In this document: piece by piece, positions 8,681 to 18,990 of the stretch
Layout: each line of letters starts with the position of its first letter
Position numbering within the stretch: position 1 is the stretch's first letter
From: Rhizobium sp. ACO-34A
GTDB lineage: Bacteria > Pseudomonadota > Alphaproteobacteria > Rhizobiales > Rhizobiaceae
DNA length: 64,000 nucleotides
Direction of reading: 5' to 3'
Assembly (NCBI GenBank): GCA_002600635.1
Contig: CP021371.1
Coordinates: 3,289,001 to 3,353,000, forward strand
The notes under the pieces: generated by a model
What the model was told of the DNA's origin: nothing
Seen by the model: only the letters and a program-made list of their open reading frames with translations
Database searches by the model: none
Made by a program: the position numbers and the translations under genes

Positions 8681-8790
8681 GCCCCTCACCCCAACCCTCT
8701 CCCCGCAAGCGGGGCGAGGGAGTGCCAACGGCGCGGCCTTCGCCTTCTCCCCGCCTGCGGGGAGAAGGTCCCGGCAGGGGGATGAGGGGC
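8681..8790. repeat. RIME-like intergenic palindromic element
   Basis: A 110-bp element bounded by GCCCCTCACCCC at the left and GGGGGATGAGGGGC at the right (inverted). Inside are two nested hairpins: CCTCTCCCCGC..GGGGCGAGG and CCTTCTCCCCGCctGCGGGGAGAAGG-type arms (8751-8767). This layout is the usual one for mosaic palindromic elements in rhizobial intergenic DNA. It lies between two converging genes and probably also serves as a bidirectional terminator. Confidence 0.75.
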
Positions 8791-8824
8791 TTTTGTCTTG
8801 ATATCATGTCCACGGGCTTTCCCA

Positions 8825-10471
8825 TCAAAGCGCCCGCGCCTTCTCGCGCAGAACGAACTTCTGGATCTTGCCCGTCGATGTCTTCGGCAGCGGGCCGAAC
8901 ACGACCGTCTTCGGCGCCTTGTAATGCGCCATGTTGGCGCGGCAAAAATCGATCAGTTCCTTTTCCGTCACCACCGCACCTGCCTTGAGGCCAATGAAGG
9001 CGCAAGGGGTTTCGCCCCACTTCTCGTCGGGACGGGCGACGATGGCGGCCTCCATGACGGCGGGATGCCGGTAAAGCACACCCTCGACCTCGATCGAGGA
9101 GATGTTCTCGCCGCCGGAAATGATGATGTCCTTGGAACGGTCCTTGATCTCGATATAGCCATCCGCATGGCAGACCGCGAGATCGCCGGAATGGAACCAG
9201 CCGCCGGCAAACGCCTTGTCGCTGGAGGACGGGTTTTTCAGGTAACCGCGCATGACGTTGTTACCGCGGAAGAAGATCTCTCCCATGGTTTCCCCGTCGC
9301 TCGGAACCGGCTCCAGCGTTTCCGGATCGGCGACCATCAGGCCATCCAGCACCGAGTAACGCACGCCCTGGCGGGCCTTCAGCCGCGCCTTTTCAGAGAT
9401 GTCGTGATCGTTCCACTCGTCATGCCATGCGCAGACGACGGCCGGGCCATAGGTCTCGGTCAGGCCATAGGTATGGGTGACGTCGAAGCCCAGCTCTTCC
9501 ATTGCCTCGATCACTGCCGCCGGAGGCGCAGCACCTGCCGTCATGACGGAAACCTTGTGGTCGATGCCCGCTTTCAGCTCATCCGGCGCATGGGCGAGCA
9601 GGTTGAGCACGATGGGCGCTCCGCAGAAATGCGTGACCTTTTCGGCGCGTATGAGATCGTAGATCGGCTCCACGCGCACGGACCGCAGGCAAACCGACGT
9701 GCCGGCGGCAGCGGCAATCGTCCAGGGGAAGCACCAGCCGTTGCAGTGAAACATCGGCAGTGTCCAGAGATAGACCGGATGATTGGCCATACCCCAGGTC
9801 AGGATATTGCCGACGGCGTTCAGATACGCGCCGCGATGATGATAGACGACGCCCTTCGGGTCACCCGTGGTGCCGGAGGTATAGTTGAGGCTGATCGCAT
9901 CCCACTCATCGACGGGGCGCTCCCATTTGAAATTGGGGTTGCCCTCCGCGAGGAGATCGTCATAGGTCGCCTCTCCAAGACGATGCCCGCCGGAAAAGCT
10001 CGGGTCGATGATATCGATGATCTCGATCGGCCGCCCTGCGATATGAACGGCGCGCTCGGCGACATCGGCGAACTCGGGATCGACGATCAGCAGGCGCGCC
10101 TCGCCATGGTTCAGAATGAACGCGATCGCCTCGGCATCGAGCCGCGTGTTGACGGCGTTCAAGACCGCGCCCGTCATCGGCACGGCGAAATGGCATTCGA
10201 ACATCTCGGGGATGTTGGCGGCGATCATCGCAACCGTATCTCCCCGGCCGATGCCACGATTGGCCAATCCACTGGCAAGACGGCGAACGCGGTCATAGGT
10301 CTGCAGCCAGTTGCGGCGCACATCGCCATAAACCACCGCGGTACGGCCAGGATAGACCTGGGCGGAGCGCTCGATGAAACTCAGCGGCGTCATCTGGGAA
10401 AAGTTCGCGGCGTTCTTGTCGAGCTCGCGATCGTAGATCCCCTCCCCGTGCGGAATCGTCATTCCATGCAT
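8825..10471 (-). CDS. Acyl-CoA synthetase (AMP-forming), DmdB/medium-chain type
   Basis: 548 residues from the ATG at 10471, chosen because GGGAGG lies 8 nt upstream; an earlier Met at 10516 has none. It is an ANL-superfamily enzyme: P-loop YTSGTTGDPKGVVYHHRG (~residues 175-195), GLTETYGP, WFHSGDLAV, IKDRSKDIIISGGENISS and the C-terminal catalytic Lys in PKTSTGKIQKF. It activates a carboxylic acid to acyl-AMP and then the CoA thioester in the cytoplasm. Similar proteins are annotated as 3-methylmercaptopropionyl-CoA ligases or fatty-acyl-CoA synthetases; the substrate cannot be fixed from sequence. It converges on the two-component pair, and whether it is a target is open. Confidence 0.88.
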   Translation of the reverse strand: MHGMTIPHGEGIYDRELDKNAANFSQMTPLSFIERSAQVYPGRTAVVYGDVRRNWLQTYDRVRRLASGLANRGIGRGDTVAMIAANIPEMFECHFAVPMTGAVLNAVNTRLDAEAIAFILNHGEARLLIVDPEFADVAERAVHIAGRPIEIIDIIDPSFSGGHRLGEATYDDLLAEGNPNFKWERPVDEWDAISLNYTSGTTGDPKGVVYHHRGAYLNAVGNILTWGMANHPVYLWTLPMFHCNGWCFPWTIAAAAGTSVCLRSVRVEPIYDLIRAEKVTHFCGAPIVLNLLAHAPDELKAGIDHKVSVMTAGAAPPAAVIEAMEELGFDVTHTYGLTETYGPAVVCAWHDEWNDHDISEKARLKARQGVRYSVLDGLMVADPETLEPVPSDGETMGEIFFRGNNVMRGYLKNPSSSDKAFAGGWFHSGDLAVCHADGYIEIKDRSKDIIISGGENISSIEVEGVLYRHPAVMEAAIVARPDEKWGETPCAFIGLKAGAVVTEKELIDFCRANMAHYKAPKTVVFGPLPKTSTGKIQKFVLREKARAL

Positions 10472-10603
10472 AGCGTGAGCCTCCCAACTCTCATAGACGG
10501 GAGGAGTATTACCCAATTGATCGCCGACGCAACATAATCCGTTGGGCTAAGAACCATTTCCGGTTGAAACCGGCTACGCGGCCTTGTGCGCGGCCACAAA
10601 CGC

Positions 10604-10630
10604 AGAAGCCCGGCACGAGGCCGGGCTTCC
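10604..10630 (-). terminator. Terminator of the branched-chain amino-acid (liv) operon
   Basis: GAAGCCCGG / CCGGGCTTC-type stem around a short CACGAGG loop, about 25 bp beyond the livK stop codon. The T-tract is weak on the minus strand (TTCTGCGTTTG). Confidence 0.7.
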
Positions 10631-10652
10631 GTAGTCAGATCGCAAGAGCGTA

Positions 10653-11771
10653 TCAAGAACCCTGCTGGATGTAGGTGTACTTGCCGTCGGCGCCCTTCTT
10701 CCATTCGTACATGACGTAGCCCGGAAGCTTCGGGTCACCCTTTTCGTCGAAGGAGATTTCGCCGAGAGCGGTCGGGAACGTGCCCTTCTTCATGGCTTCG
10801 GCGACAGCTTCTGCTTCGAGCGAACCGGCAGCCTTGGCGGCTTCAGCAATGACCTGAACGGAAGCGTAGGAGTAGAGGGTGTAAGCTTCCGGGTTGAAGC
10901 CGGCTGCCTTGAACTTCTCTACGAGTTCCTTGTTTTCCGGACGCAGCGTCGGATCCGGGCCGAAGGTGTTCAGCGTGCCGGCAACGGCGTCACCAGCGAT
11001 CGATGCCAGTTCGTTCGAAACGATACCGTCACCCGAAACGAGCGTAGCCTTGAGGCCCTGGTCGGCAGCCTGACGGATGATCAGGCCGGCTTCGGTGTGG
11101 AGACCACCCCAGTAGATGATGGAAACGCCGGCTTCCTTCATCTTTGCTATAAGAGCGGAGAAGTCCTTGTCACCGGTGTTCACGCCTTCGTACATGACTT
11201 CCGTCACGCCGGCTGCGTTCATGGCCTTCTTGGTTTCGTCAGCAAGGCCCTGACCGTACGGGGTCTTGTCGTGAACGACAGCGATCTTGGCATCCTTGAA
11301 GTGCTCTGCAAGGTATCCACCGGCAATGCCGCCCTGCTGGTCGTCACGGCCGCAGGTACGGAAGGTGTTCCACAGGCCACGCTCGGTGAAGACCGGGTTG
11401 GTAGCAGCCGGGGTCACTTCGAGAATGCCGTTTTCGGCGTAAACTTCAGAAGCCGGAATGGAAACGCCGGAGTTGAAGTGACCGACAACGAACTTGACGC
11501 CGTCAGCAACGAACTTATTGGCAACAGAGATGCCCTGCTTCGGGTCCGACACGTCGTCGCCGAGAACGATCTTGATCTGTTCGCCGTTGATGCCGCCAGC
11601 CGCGTTGATGTCGGCAGCAGCCTGCTCGGCGCCCTTCTGCAGCTGCGCACCGAAGGCAGCGTTCGGGCCGGTCAGCGGACCGCCGACACCGATCAGCACG
11701 TCAGCCCAGGCGTTGCCGCCGAAGGCCACGAGAGCCGTCAGCGCAACGGCTGAAAGGAGAGACTTCTTCAT
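10653..11771 (-). CDS. livK: Branched-chain amino-acid ABC transporter substrate-binding protein (LivK/BraC type)
   Basis: 372 residues. A signal peptide ends near residue 23 ([18 protein letters not shown]). The mature protein is a LivJ/LivK-type two-lobed periplasmic binding protein, with [47 protein letters not shown] and [11 protein letters not shown] typical of leucine/isoleucine/valine binding. It is the last gene of the livHMGF-DUF6867-livK run. The 140 bp before it include a small inverted repeat (CGGGTT..AACCCG, 11795-11816), so it may also have its own promoter or processing site, as expected for a protein needed in excess over the permease. Confidence 0.9.
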   Translation of the reverse strand: MKKSLLSAVALTALVAFGGNAWADVLIGVGGPLTGPNAAFGAQLQKGAEQAAADINAAGGINGEQIKIVLGDDVSDPKQGISVANKFVADGVKFVVGHFNSGVSIPASEVYAENGILEVTPAATNPVFTERGLWNTFRTCGRDDQQGGIAGGYLAEHFKDAKIAVVHDKTPYGQGLADETKKAMNAAGVTEVMYEGVNTGDKDFSALIAKMKEAGVSIIYWGGLHTEAGLIIRQAADQGLKATLVSGDGIVSNELASIAGDAVAGTLNTFGPDPTLRPENKELVEKFKAAGFNPEAYTLYSYASVQVIAEAAKAAGSLEAEAVAEAMKKGTFPTALGEISFDEKGDPKLPGYVMYEWKKGADGKYTYIQQGS

Positions 11772-11911
11772 TTTGTTACTCCCAATTTTTTAAGCGGGTT
11801 TGGTTTCAAGAACCCGACGCAATACCCACCATGACTGCGCCGGAAAAGCTGTTCCACTCTTATGAGAGCTCACGTTATTTTCGCCAATCTGAGGCGAGAA
11901 AAACGCGGCTG

Positions 11912-12265
11912 TCAATCTTTCTTCTTCCATGAAAACGGAGAGGTCCGTTCATAGAGCCAATAGTAGTTGTCGACCATCTGCGTCGTCCGGCGGCTCTGGA
12001 AGCCGGCAACGGAAAACACAAGAAGAACAACGACGTCGATGATGTAGAGAACCGGGCTGACCATCGGCCCCTGGAACAGGGCGTAGTGCAGGAAGCGCAT
12101 GGCGAAACCCAGAAGCAGCGTATAGACGACGACAGTCGGGTAACCATGCCATCCCTCGGCCACCGCCTTGCCGGTCCGCCAAGCGGTCCAGAAACCGAGC
12201 AGCAGAACGAGGAAGCGCAGGACGTAGCGGACGCCGGTGTCGTTTTCGAAAAACAAGCCTTGCAT
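11912..12265 (-). CDS. DUF6867-family small membrane protein of the liv operon
   Basis: 117 residues with three or four hydrophobic segments (YVLRFLVLLLGFWTAW, VVVYTLLLGFAMRFL, YIIDVVVLLVFSVAGF) and a basic C-terminus. The function is unknown. I recognise it as the small inner-membrane protein that sits inside liv operons of rhizobia. It starts 20 bp after livF and precedes livK, so it is co-transcribed. A role in assembly or stability of the permease is an inference from position only. Confidence 0.75.
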   Translation of the reverse strand: MQGLFFENDTGVRYVLRFLVLLLGFWTAWRTGKAVAEGWHGYPTVVVYTLLLGFAMRFLHYALFQGPMVSPVLYIIDVVVLLVFSVAGFQSRRTTQMVDNYYWLYERTSPFSWKKKD

Positions 12266-12285
12266 TTTCTATTCCCCCTGTCCGC

Positions 12286-13014
12286 TCAATGGTGCCCGCC
12301 TTCGAGATAGGCGGCGCGGACCTGCGGATCCGCCAGCAGTTCCCTGCCGGTGCCGCTCATGGTGACCTTGCCGTTGACCATGACATAGGCACGGTCGGAG
12401 AGCTTCAGCGCGGCGAAAGCGTTCTGCTCCACGAGGAAGACCGTCAGGCCCTCTTCCTGGTTCAGCTTCTTGATCGCCTCGAAGATGCCCTTGACGATCA
12501 GCGGAGCGAGACCGAGCGACGGCTCGTCCAGGAGAAGCAGCTTCGGACGCGCCATCAGCGCACGGCCGATGGAAAGCATCTGCTGCTCGCCGCCGGAGAG
12601 CGTGCCGCCACGCTGGCTCTGGCGTTCCTTGAGGCGCGGGAACATCGCGAAGACCTTCTCCACGTCCTCATGGAAATATTTCAGGTTATCGAGCCCTGCC
12701 CCCATCTGGAGGTTTTCCAGAACGGTCATGCGCGGGAAGATGCGACGGCCTTCCGGCGACTGCGCGATACGCCGGCGGGCGATCATGTGCGTCGGCATCC
12801 TGGTGATATCGGTGCCGTCGAAGATGATCGAGCCGGTGCGGGCCTGCGGGCTGCCGCAGATGGTCATCATCAGCGTCGACTTGCCGGCGCCGTTGGCGCC
12901 GATCAGGCTGACGATTTCGCCCTGACGCACCTCGACATCGACCCCGGCCAGCGCCCGGATATTGCCGTAATAGGTTTCAACACCCTGTACTTTGAGAAGC
13001 GCTTCACCGGTCAT
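12286..13014 (-). CDS. livF: Branched-chain amino-acid ABC transporter ATPase LivF
   Basis: 242 residues. Walker A GANGAGKST near residue 39, Q-loop region ARRRIAQSPEGRRIFPRMTV, signature LSGGEQQMLSIGRAL, Walker B KLLLLDEPSLGLAPL, then the switch His region replaced by the LivF-type FLVEQN. It powers import together with LivG. Its ATG overlaps the livG stop (ATGA), indicating translational coupling. Confidence 0.93.
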   Translation of the reverse strand: MTGEALLKVQGVETYYGNIRALAGVDVEVRQGEIVSLIGANGAGKSTLMMTICGSPQARTGSIIFDGTDITRMPTHMIARRRIAQSPEGRRIFPRMTVLENLQMGAGLDNLKYFHEDVEKVFAMFPRLKERQSQRGGTLSGGEQQMLSIGRALMARPKLLLLDEPSLGLAPLIVKGIFEAIKKLNQEEGLTVFLVEQNAFAALKLSDRAYVMVNGKVTMSGTGRELLADPQVRAAYLEGGHH

Positions 13015-13886
13015 CAGTCTTCACTCCCGGCAACGGCTTCGACCTCGGAAATTGCGTCGGTCAACTCTTCATCCTCGACACCCAGATAGGCGGCGATCAC
13101 CTTCGGGTCGTTCTTTACTTCGTTCGGCGTGCCGTCCGAGATCTTCTGGCCATATTCGAGCACCACGACGTGGTCGGAGATTTCCATGACCACGGACATG
13201 TCGTGCTCGATCAACAGCAGCGAGGTTCCCTCGTCGCGAATGGAGCGCAGCAGGGTGTTGAGCGCCAGGGATTCCTTCGGGTTCAGGCCTGCTGCCGGCT
13301 CGTCGAGGCAGAGCAGTTCCGGACCCGTGCACATGGCACGCGCAATTTCCAGACGACGCTGTGCGCCATAGGGCAGATCGCCGGCCGGATCGTCGGCGCG
13401 ATCGGTCAGATCCGCCTTCTCCAGCCAGTACTTGGCCTTTTCGATCGCCTCGGCTGCTGCCCGCTTGTAGGCCGGCAGGCCGAGGAGGCCGAGCACGGTG
13501 AAACCCGAAGCCTTCATCAGCACGTTATGCTGAGCCACCAGCAGGTTTTCCAGAACGGTCAGACCCGAGAACAGGCGGATGTTCTGGAAGGTACGGGCGA
13601 CCTTCGCATGCTTGGTGATCTCGAAATCCGGCAGGCGTTCCAGCAGGTATTCCTTGCCTGCCTTCTGGGTCAGCGTGATCATGCCCATCGTCGGCTTGTA
13701 GAAGCCGGTGATGCAGTTGAAGACCGTCGTCTTGCCCGCCCCGTTCGGGCCGATCAGGGCGGTGATGTCGCCGCGCCTAGCCTCGAAGGAGAAGTCGTTG
13801 ATGGCCATCAGGCCGCCGAACTTCATCGAGAGATGTTCGACTTTGAGGATCGTGTCGTTCGTCATCGTAGTGGTTCCGGAAGTCAT
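13014..13886 (-). CDS. livG: Branched-chain amino-acid ABC transporter ATPase LivG
   Basis: 290 residues. Walker A GPNGAGKTTVFNCITGF, LivG-type signature LPYGAQRRLEIARAM in place of LSGGQ, Walker B LLCLDEPAAGLNP, and LLIEHDMSVVMEISDHVVVLEYG. A ~25-residue acidic C-terminal tail (DEELTDAISEVEAVAGSED) extends beyond the typical LivG end. The ATG at 13886 overlaps the livM stop by one base; a second Met seven codons on is possible. It pairs with LivF on the cytoplasmic face of LivHM. Confidence 0.93.
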   Translation of the reverse strand: MTSGTTTMTNDTILKVEHLSMKFGGLMAINDFSFEARRGDITALIGPNGAGKTTVFNCITGFYKPTMGMITLTQKAGKEYLLERLPDFEITKHAKVARTFQNIRLFSGLTVLENLLVAQHNVLMKASGFTVLGLLGLPAYKRAAAEAIEKAKYWLEKADLTDRADDPAGDLPYGAQRRLEIARAMCTGPELLCLDEPAAGLNPKESLALNTLLRSIRDEGTSLLLIEHDMSVVMEISDHVVVLEYGQKISDGTPNEVKNDPKVIAAYLGVEDEELTDAISEVEAVAGSED

Positions 13887-15277
13887 CAGCCGTGACCTTC
13901 CTTGGTGAAGCTTCCCGAGACGGCCTTGCTCTCCTTGAGGAAGGCCGTCGGTTGACGCGAGCCGACGAAGCCGCGCGGCTTGAACAGCATCACGACGACC
14001 ATGGCCAGACCGAACAACAGCATGCGGTAGAGTTCCGGCGTGAAGTCAGGCCCGAAGACGACCTTCAGGAATTCCATTTCGCGCAGGAGTTCGGTGCCGC
14101 CGACCATGACGATGGCAGCGATCGCGATACCCGTCAGCGAGCCCATGCCGCCGAGAACGACGATGGCGAGAATGACGGCCGATTCCAGGAAGACGAAGCT
14201 TTCCGGGGAAACGAAGCCCTGGCGTGCCGCGAAGAAGGAGCCGGCGAAGCCGCCGAACATCGCACCGGTTGCAAACGCCGTGAGCTTGGTCGCCACCGTG
14301 TTGATGCCAAGCGAGCGGCAGGCGATCTCGTCTTCGCGCAGCGCTTCCCATGCACGGCCGATCGGCATCCGGCGAAGACGGATCGTCACATAGGCCGTCA
14401 GCAGGCAGAGCGCGAGAATGATGTAGAAGAGGAAGATCTTGTAGTAGACCGACGACATCGGCAGACCGAAGGTCTTGGCAAAGCCGGTTGCCGACGCATC
14501 GAACTTGATGCCGAACAGCGTTGCCTTCGGAATGCCCGAGATGCCGAACGTGCCCTTGGTCACATCCGTCCAGTTGATGAGGACGAGACGGATGATTTCA
14601 CCGAAGGCCAGCGTCACGATGGCCAGATAGTCACCGCGAAGTCGCAGAACCGGGAAGCCGAGGATGATGCCCCAGAAGGCTGCGAGAATGCCGGACAGCG
14701 GCAGCAGGACCCAGAAGGACAGGCCGAACTGCTGCGACAGTAGCGCGTAGGAGTAGGCACCGACTGCGTAGAAGGCCACATAGCCGAGGTCGAGCAGACC
14801 GGCGAGACCGACCACGATATTCAGGCCCCAGGCCAGCATGACGTAGATCAGGATCTGAATGCCGAAGTTGTCGACATATTTCAGCGAGCCCTGCAGACCG
14901 GTCAGCGCGACCATGACAGGCGGGTAGAGAAGCAGCGCCAGAAGCGCGATCTTCAGGAAGTGCTGGTGGAAGAAGGAAGGCTTGGCTTCGATCTCATGGA
15001 CCGGCACCTGTGCGCGAAGTTCCTTGCGGGCCCGGGCCCACGGATGGAAGAAGCCGACGATGAGGAAACGGCCGACCGCGGCAATCGCCACGAAGATCGC
15101 CAGAAGGCCCCAGCGCGGATACCAGATCAGGGCATTGTTGATGTCCTGATCGGTCTTGATGCCGACATAGAGAATGAACAGGCCAAGGGCGAGAACACCG
15201 GCAAAAATGCCTTCCTTGATCGCGCGCGCAAGGGTTCCGGTTTCAGGCGTACCGGTCACGTTTGCAGAATTTGTCAT
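13886..15277 (-). CDS. livM: Branched-chain amino-acid ABC transporter permease LivM
   Basis: 463 residues. The N-terminal ~130 residues carry extra helices and a loop ([13 protein letters not shown]) that precede the conserved LivM core starting at [20 protein letters not shown]. The EAA-like coupling segment is [20 protein letters not shown]. The C-terminus [17 protein letters not shown] is typical. It forms the heterodimeric membrane channel with LivH, whose stop lies only 4 bp upstream. Confidence 0.93.
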   Translation of the reverse strand: MTNSANVTGTPETGTLARAIKEGIFAGVLALGLFILYVGIKTDQDINNALIWYPRWGLLAIFVAIAAVGRFLIVGFFHPWARARKELRAQVPVHEIEAKPSFFHQHFLKIALLALLLYPPVMVALTGLQGSLKYVDNFGIQILIYVMLAWGLNIVVGLAGLLDLGYVAFYAVGAYSYALLSQQFGLSFWVLLPLSGILAAFWGIILGFPVLRLRGDYLAIVTLAFGEIIRLVLINWTDVTKGTFGISGIPKATLFGIKFDASATGFAKTFGLPMSSVYYKIFLFYIILALCLLTAYVTIRLRRMPIGRAWEALREDEIACRSLGINTVATKLTAFATGAMFGGFAGSFFAARQGFVSPESFVFLESAVILAIVVLGGMGSLTGIAIAAIVMVGGTELLREMEFLKVVFGPDFTPELYRMLLFGLAMVVVMLFKPRGFVGSRQPTAFLKESKAVSGSFTKEGHG

Positions 15278-15281
15278 GAGG

Positions 15282-16184
15282 TCAGACCTTCTCGACTTCC
15301 GGTCGGCCCAGAATACCCGTGGGCTTGAAGATCAGCACGAATGCCAGGATGCCGAAGGTTGCGACATCCTTGTAGGCGATGCTGAAGTAGGCGGACCAGA
15401 GCGACTCGATGAGACCGATCAGGAGGCCGCCGAGAACGGCACCCGGCAACGAGCCGATACCGCCAAGAACAGCCGCGGTGAACGCCTTGACGCCCGGAAC
15501 GAAGCCGTCGTTGAACGATGCCACGCCATAATACATCAGATACATCGTGCCGGCGACCGCAGCGAGCGCCGCGCCCATGACGAAGGTCACGGAGATCGTC
15601 CGGTCGACGTCGACGCCGAGAAGAGCCGCCATCTTGCGGTCCTGCTCGGTGGCGCGCTGCGCGCGACCGAGCGGCGTCTTGTTGACGATATACCAGAAGG
15701 CGAAGAGCAGCACCGAGGTGATGGCAACGATGATGAGCTGCTTCAGCGAAATCGTGATCGAGCCGAAATGATAGACATCGCTGACCAGAGCCGGGATCGG
15801 CTTGTTGCGCGGACCCTGCGTGACCTGGATGAAGTTCGAAAGCGCGATCGACATGCCGATTGCGGTAATCAGCGGCGCCAGCCGGAACGAGCCACGCAGC
15901 GGCCGGTAGGCCACGCGCTCAATGGTCCAGTTCCACAGGCCCGTCATCAGCATCGCGACCACCAGCATAACCAGAAGCATGAGTGCAACCGGAATACCTG
16001 CGAAGAACGATGTCAGGATGAGGAAGACGATAAGAGCGGCAAAGCCGCCAAGCATGAAAATGTCACCATGGGCAAAGTTGATCATGCCGATGATGCCGTA
16101 AACCATCGTATAGCCGATTGCGACAAGGCCATAGATGGATCCAAGAGTCAGCCCGTTTATGAGCTGCTGGATGAAGTACTCCAT
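15282..16184 (-). CDS. livH: Branched-chain amino-acid ABC transporter permease LivH
   Basis: 300 residues from the ATG at 16184 ([20 protein letters not shown]), preceded by GGGGGATTGGTA. It has about eight membrane helices with the LivH hallmarks [34 protein letters not shown] (coupling helix) and [10 protein letters not shown]. It is the first gene of the operon, so the promoter should lie in 16185-16453. That stretch is AT-rich near 16310-16390 and shows no gene. Confidence 0.93.
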   Translation of the reverse strand: MEYFIQQLINGLTLGSIYGLVAIGYTMVYGIIGMINFAHGDIFMLGGFAALIVFLILTSFFAGIPVALMLLVMLVVAMLMTGLWNWTIERVAYRPLRGSFRLAPLITAIGMSIALSNFIQVTQGPRNKPIPALVSDVYHFGSITISLKQLIIVAITSVLLFAFWYIVNKTPLGRAQRATEQDRKMAALLGVDVDRTISVTFVMGAALAAVAGTMYLMYYGVASFNDGFVPGVKAFTAAVLGGIGSLPGAVLGGLLIGLIESLWSAYFSIAYKDVATFGILAFVLIFKPTGILGRPEVEKV

Positions 16185-16396
16185 TACCAATCCCCCGGGC
16201 ACGGTACCGATGTTCCCGTGCCTCTTGTATGTTGCCCTTTTGGGTTCTTAACATGAAGAAATTCCATAGCGTTTTGTCCGCAAATGTGAAGCCTAAAACC
16301 CGGTTAACGCGCATTTTATTGTCAGTTGCTCACAATTTGGCGCAAACGAAATCAATTTTATCAAAAAAGCGGCATGAAATGCCTCTGAAATAGACA

Positions 16397-16422
16397 GGGG
16401 CCGCATCGCTGCGACCCCCTTT
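16397..16422 (-). terminator. Hairpin terminator after the dimethylglycine-dehydrogenase-like gene
   Basis: GGGGCCGCATCGCTGCGACCCC folds into an imperfect stem about 32 bp beyond the stop of the minus-strand gene. It is flanked by CCTTTCC on one side and CTGTC on the other; the T-tract is weak on the minus strand. Confidence 0.55.
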
Positions 16423-16453
16423 CCTATTCCTTTGGGGATATGGACATCAGGCG

Positions 16454-18880
16454 TCAGGAACGCATACGCGAACCGTTTGCGTCAAAGAGGGGCTGCGGCT
16501 GCAATCTGGCCGGCAATTCCTCGCCGAGAATCTCGATCGACCAGCCGTCGATCTCGTCCGCGACCTCCTTCGGAACATAGCCGATCGCCACCGAAACGCC
16601 GCTGGGATGGGCAAAACCGCCCGATGTCACCCAGCCCTTCACCTCGCCATTGAGGAAGATCGGCTCGTCGCCGATGACGTCGGCATCCCTGGCGGAAACC
16701 ACGAAGGTTCTGAGTCGCAGACTTCCGCCTTCGGCCTTTTCCTTCAGGGCTGCTTCCTTGCCGATGAAGTCCGCTTCCTTGCCGAGTGCCACGAAGCGCG
16801 ACAGACCGGCCTCCAGCGGTCCGTAGAGCGGCCGGTACTCGCGCGACCAACTGCCGAAGGACTTCTCCAGCCGGAGCGAATTCAGCGCGCGTGCACCGAA
16901 GAGGCTGATGCCGAATTCGGCTCCTGCCTCCATGATCGCGTCGAAGAGATAGCGCTGATATTCCGGCCGCATCCAGAGCTCGTAGCCGAGATCGCCGGTA
17001 TAGCTGACGCGCCCCACGATGGCGGGCGCCATGCCGATATCCATCTCGCGAATGTCCATGAACGGGAACGCGCTGTCCGACATGTCGAGATGGGTCAGCT
17101 TCGCCAGCACGTCGCGCGCCCTGGGACCGGCGATGGAAAGGCCGACAAGCCCGAGACCGAGCGGGCTGACCTCGACGGAACCGTCATCCGGCAGATGCTG
17201 CTCGAACCAGCGCATGTGATATTCCTCGGCAATACCCGAGCCGATGACGAGGAATTCCTCTTCATCGAGATTGGCAACGGTGAAATCGCCGATCAGCTTG
17301 CCCGCCTCGTTCAGCATCGGCGTCAGCGCCATGCGGCCGGCCGGTGGAATGCGTCCGGCAAGCAGGGTGTCGAGCCATTCGCGCGCGCCATCGCCCGAAA
17401 CCGAATACTTGGCATAGCCCGATGTCTCCATCAGACCGACGCCCGCGCGCACCGCCTTTGCCTCGGCACCGACCGAATCGAAGTCGGTCGAACGACGCCA
17501 GGAGAACTTGTCCTCGACACCCTCCGGCGCGAACCACAGCGGCGTTTCCAGACCGTAGGACGCGCCGAAGACGGCACCGGCAGCCTTCAACTTGTCATAG
17601 ATCGGCGTGGTCAGCAGCGGACGCGCCGCCGGCAGCTCCTCGTTCGGGAAACGGATGGAGAAGCGGCGAGTATAGTTCTCGCGAACCTTGGCGTTGGTGT
17701 AAGCAAGCGTCGCGTAGTCACCGTAGCGGGAGACGTCCATGGCGAAGACGTCGAAGCCGGGATCGCCGTTGATCATCCAGTTGGCAAGCGCAAGACCCAC
17801 GCCGCCGCCCTGACTGAAGCCGGCCATGACGGCGCAGGCAGACCAGTAGTTGGTCATGCCGCGAACCGGGCCGACGAGCGGATTGCCGTCCGGCGAGAAG
17901 GTGAAGGGGCCGTTGATGATCTTCTTGATGCCCGCCTTGTTGAAGGCCGGGAAGTGGCGGAAGCCGACCTCGAGTTCAGGCGCGATACGTTCTAGATCCT
18001 CGGCCAGCAATTCATGGCCGAAATCCCACGGGGTGGTAAGCGGCGACCACGGACGGCAGGCCTTTTCATAGGTCCCCATCAGCATGCCGTTACGCTCCTG
18101 ACGGAGATAGATCTCGCCGTCGAAATCCACGCAATGCTGGATTTCCTTGCCGCTCTTCTGATTATATTCAATGACTTCCGGCATGTCCTCGGTGATGAGA
18201 TACATGTGCTCCATGGCAAGCACCGGCAGTTCCAGACCGACCATGCGGCCAACCTCGCGCGCCCACAGGCCACCGGCATTGACGATGTGTTCGGCGCGGA
18301 TCTCGCCCTTGTCGGTCAGCACCCGCCAGGTGCCGTCTTCCAGCTGGACGAGGTCTTCGACCCGCGTGTGCAGGTATATTTCCGCGCCATTCTTCTTCGC
18401 CGATTTCGCATAGGCGTGAGTGACGCCGTAAGGGTCGACATGGCCCTCGTTCGGGTCATAGACAGCACCGACGAAATGGCTCGGATCGAGCAGCGGCATC
18501 ATGTCCGCCGCCTCCTTCGCCGTCAAAAGCTCGGCATCCATGCCAGCATACTTGCCCTTGGCGAGGACGGATTTCAGCCATTCGAAACGCTGCTGGGTCG
18601 CGGCCAGCATAAGGCCCGAAGTCAGATGCAGTCCGACATCCTGCCCGGAATACTCCTCGATCTCCTTGTAGAGTTCGACAGTATATTTCTGCAGCTTGGC
18701 GACGTTCGGATCGCCGTTGATGGTGTGGATGCCACCGGCGGCATGCCATGTGGAGCCCGACGTCAGCTCCGAGCGTTCCAGCAGGACGACATCCGTCCAG
18801 CCGAATTTTGTCAGGTGATAGAGCACCGAACACCCGACGACACCACCGCCGATGACGACGACCCTGGCATGGCTCTTCAT
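16454..18880 (-). CDS. FAD-dependent dimethylglycine/sarcosine dehydrogenase-like protein with GcvT domain
   Basis: 808 residues. The N-terminal half is a DAO-type FAD domain: dinucleotide motif VVVIGGGVVGCSVLYHL, then SGSTWHAAGG, whose His46 matches the His covalently linked to FAD in dimethylglycine and sarcosine dehydrogenases. From about residue 430 a GcvT/aminomethyltransferase-like folate-binding domain follows (ETPLWFAPEG, GLMETSGYAKYSVSG, YTGDLGYELWM, LRLEKSFGSWSREY). Enzymes of this architecture oxidatively demethylate N-methylglycines and pass the methyl carbon to tetrahydrofolate. It lies near the sarcosine oxidase operon, which fits glycine betaine to glycine breakdown. The precise substrate is not certain. 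Confidence 0.88.
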   Translation of the reverse strand: MKSHARVVVIGGGVVGCSVLYHLTKFGWTDVVLLERSELTSGSTWHAAGGIHTINGDPNVAKLQKYTVELYKEIEEYSGQDVGLHLTSGLMLAATQQRFEWLKSVLAKGKYAGMDAELLTAKEAADMMPLLDPSHFVGAVYDPNEGHVDPYGVTHAYAKSAKKNGAEIYLHTRVEDLVQLEDGTWRVLTDKGEIRAEHIVNAGGLWAREVGRMVGLELPVLAMEHMYLITEDMPEVIEYNQKSGKEIQHCVDFDGEIYLRQERNGMLMGTYEKACRPWSPLTTPWDFGHELLAEDLERIAPELEVGFRHFPAFNKAGIKKIINGPFTFSPDGNPLVGPVRGMTNYWSACAVMAGFSQGGGVGLALANWMINGDPGFDVFAMDVSRYGDYATLAYTNAKVRENYTRRFSIRFPNEELPAARPLLTTPIYDKLKAAGAVFGASYGLETPLWFAPEGVEDKFSWRRSTDFDSVGAEAKAVRAGVGLMETSGYAKYSVSGDGAREWLDTLLAGRIPPAGRMALTPMLNEAGKLIGDFTVANLDEEEFLVIGSGIAEEYHMRWFEQHLPDDGSVEVSPLGLGLVGLSIAGPRARDVLAKLTHLDMSDSAFPFMDIREMDIGMAPAIVGRVSYTGDLGYELWMRPEYQRYLFDAIMEAGAEFGISLFGARALNSLRLEKSFGSWSREYRPLYGPLEAGLSRFVALGKEADFIGKEAALKEKAEGGSLRLRTFVVSARDADVIGDEPIFLNGEVKGWVTSGGFAHPSGVSVAIGYVPKEVADEIDGWSIEILGEELPARLQPQPLFDANGSRMRS

Positions 18881-18990
18881 GTAAAATCTCCGGTTTTGCG
18901 AAGGCCGCGAAGGGCCTGAAATTCCGCGTTGAAAGTCAAAAATCCGGAGCCAGCCTAGTGGCTATTTTTTTCGTCCAATAGTCCGTACTG

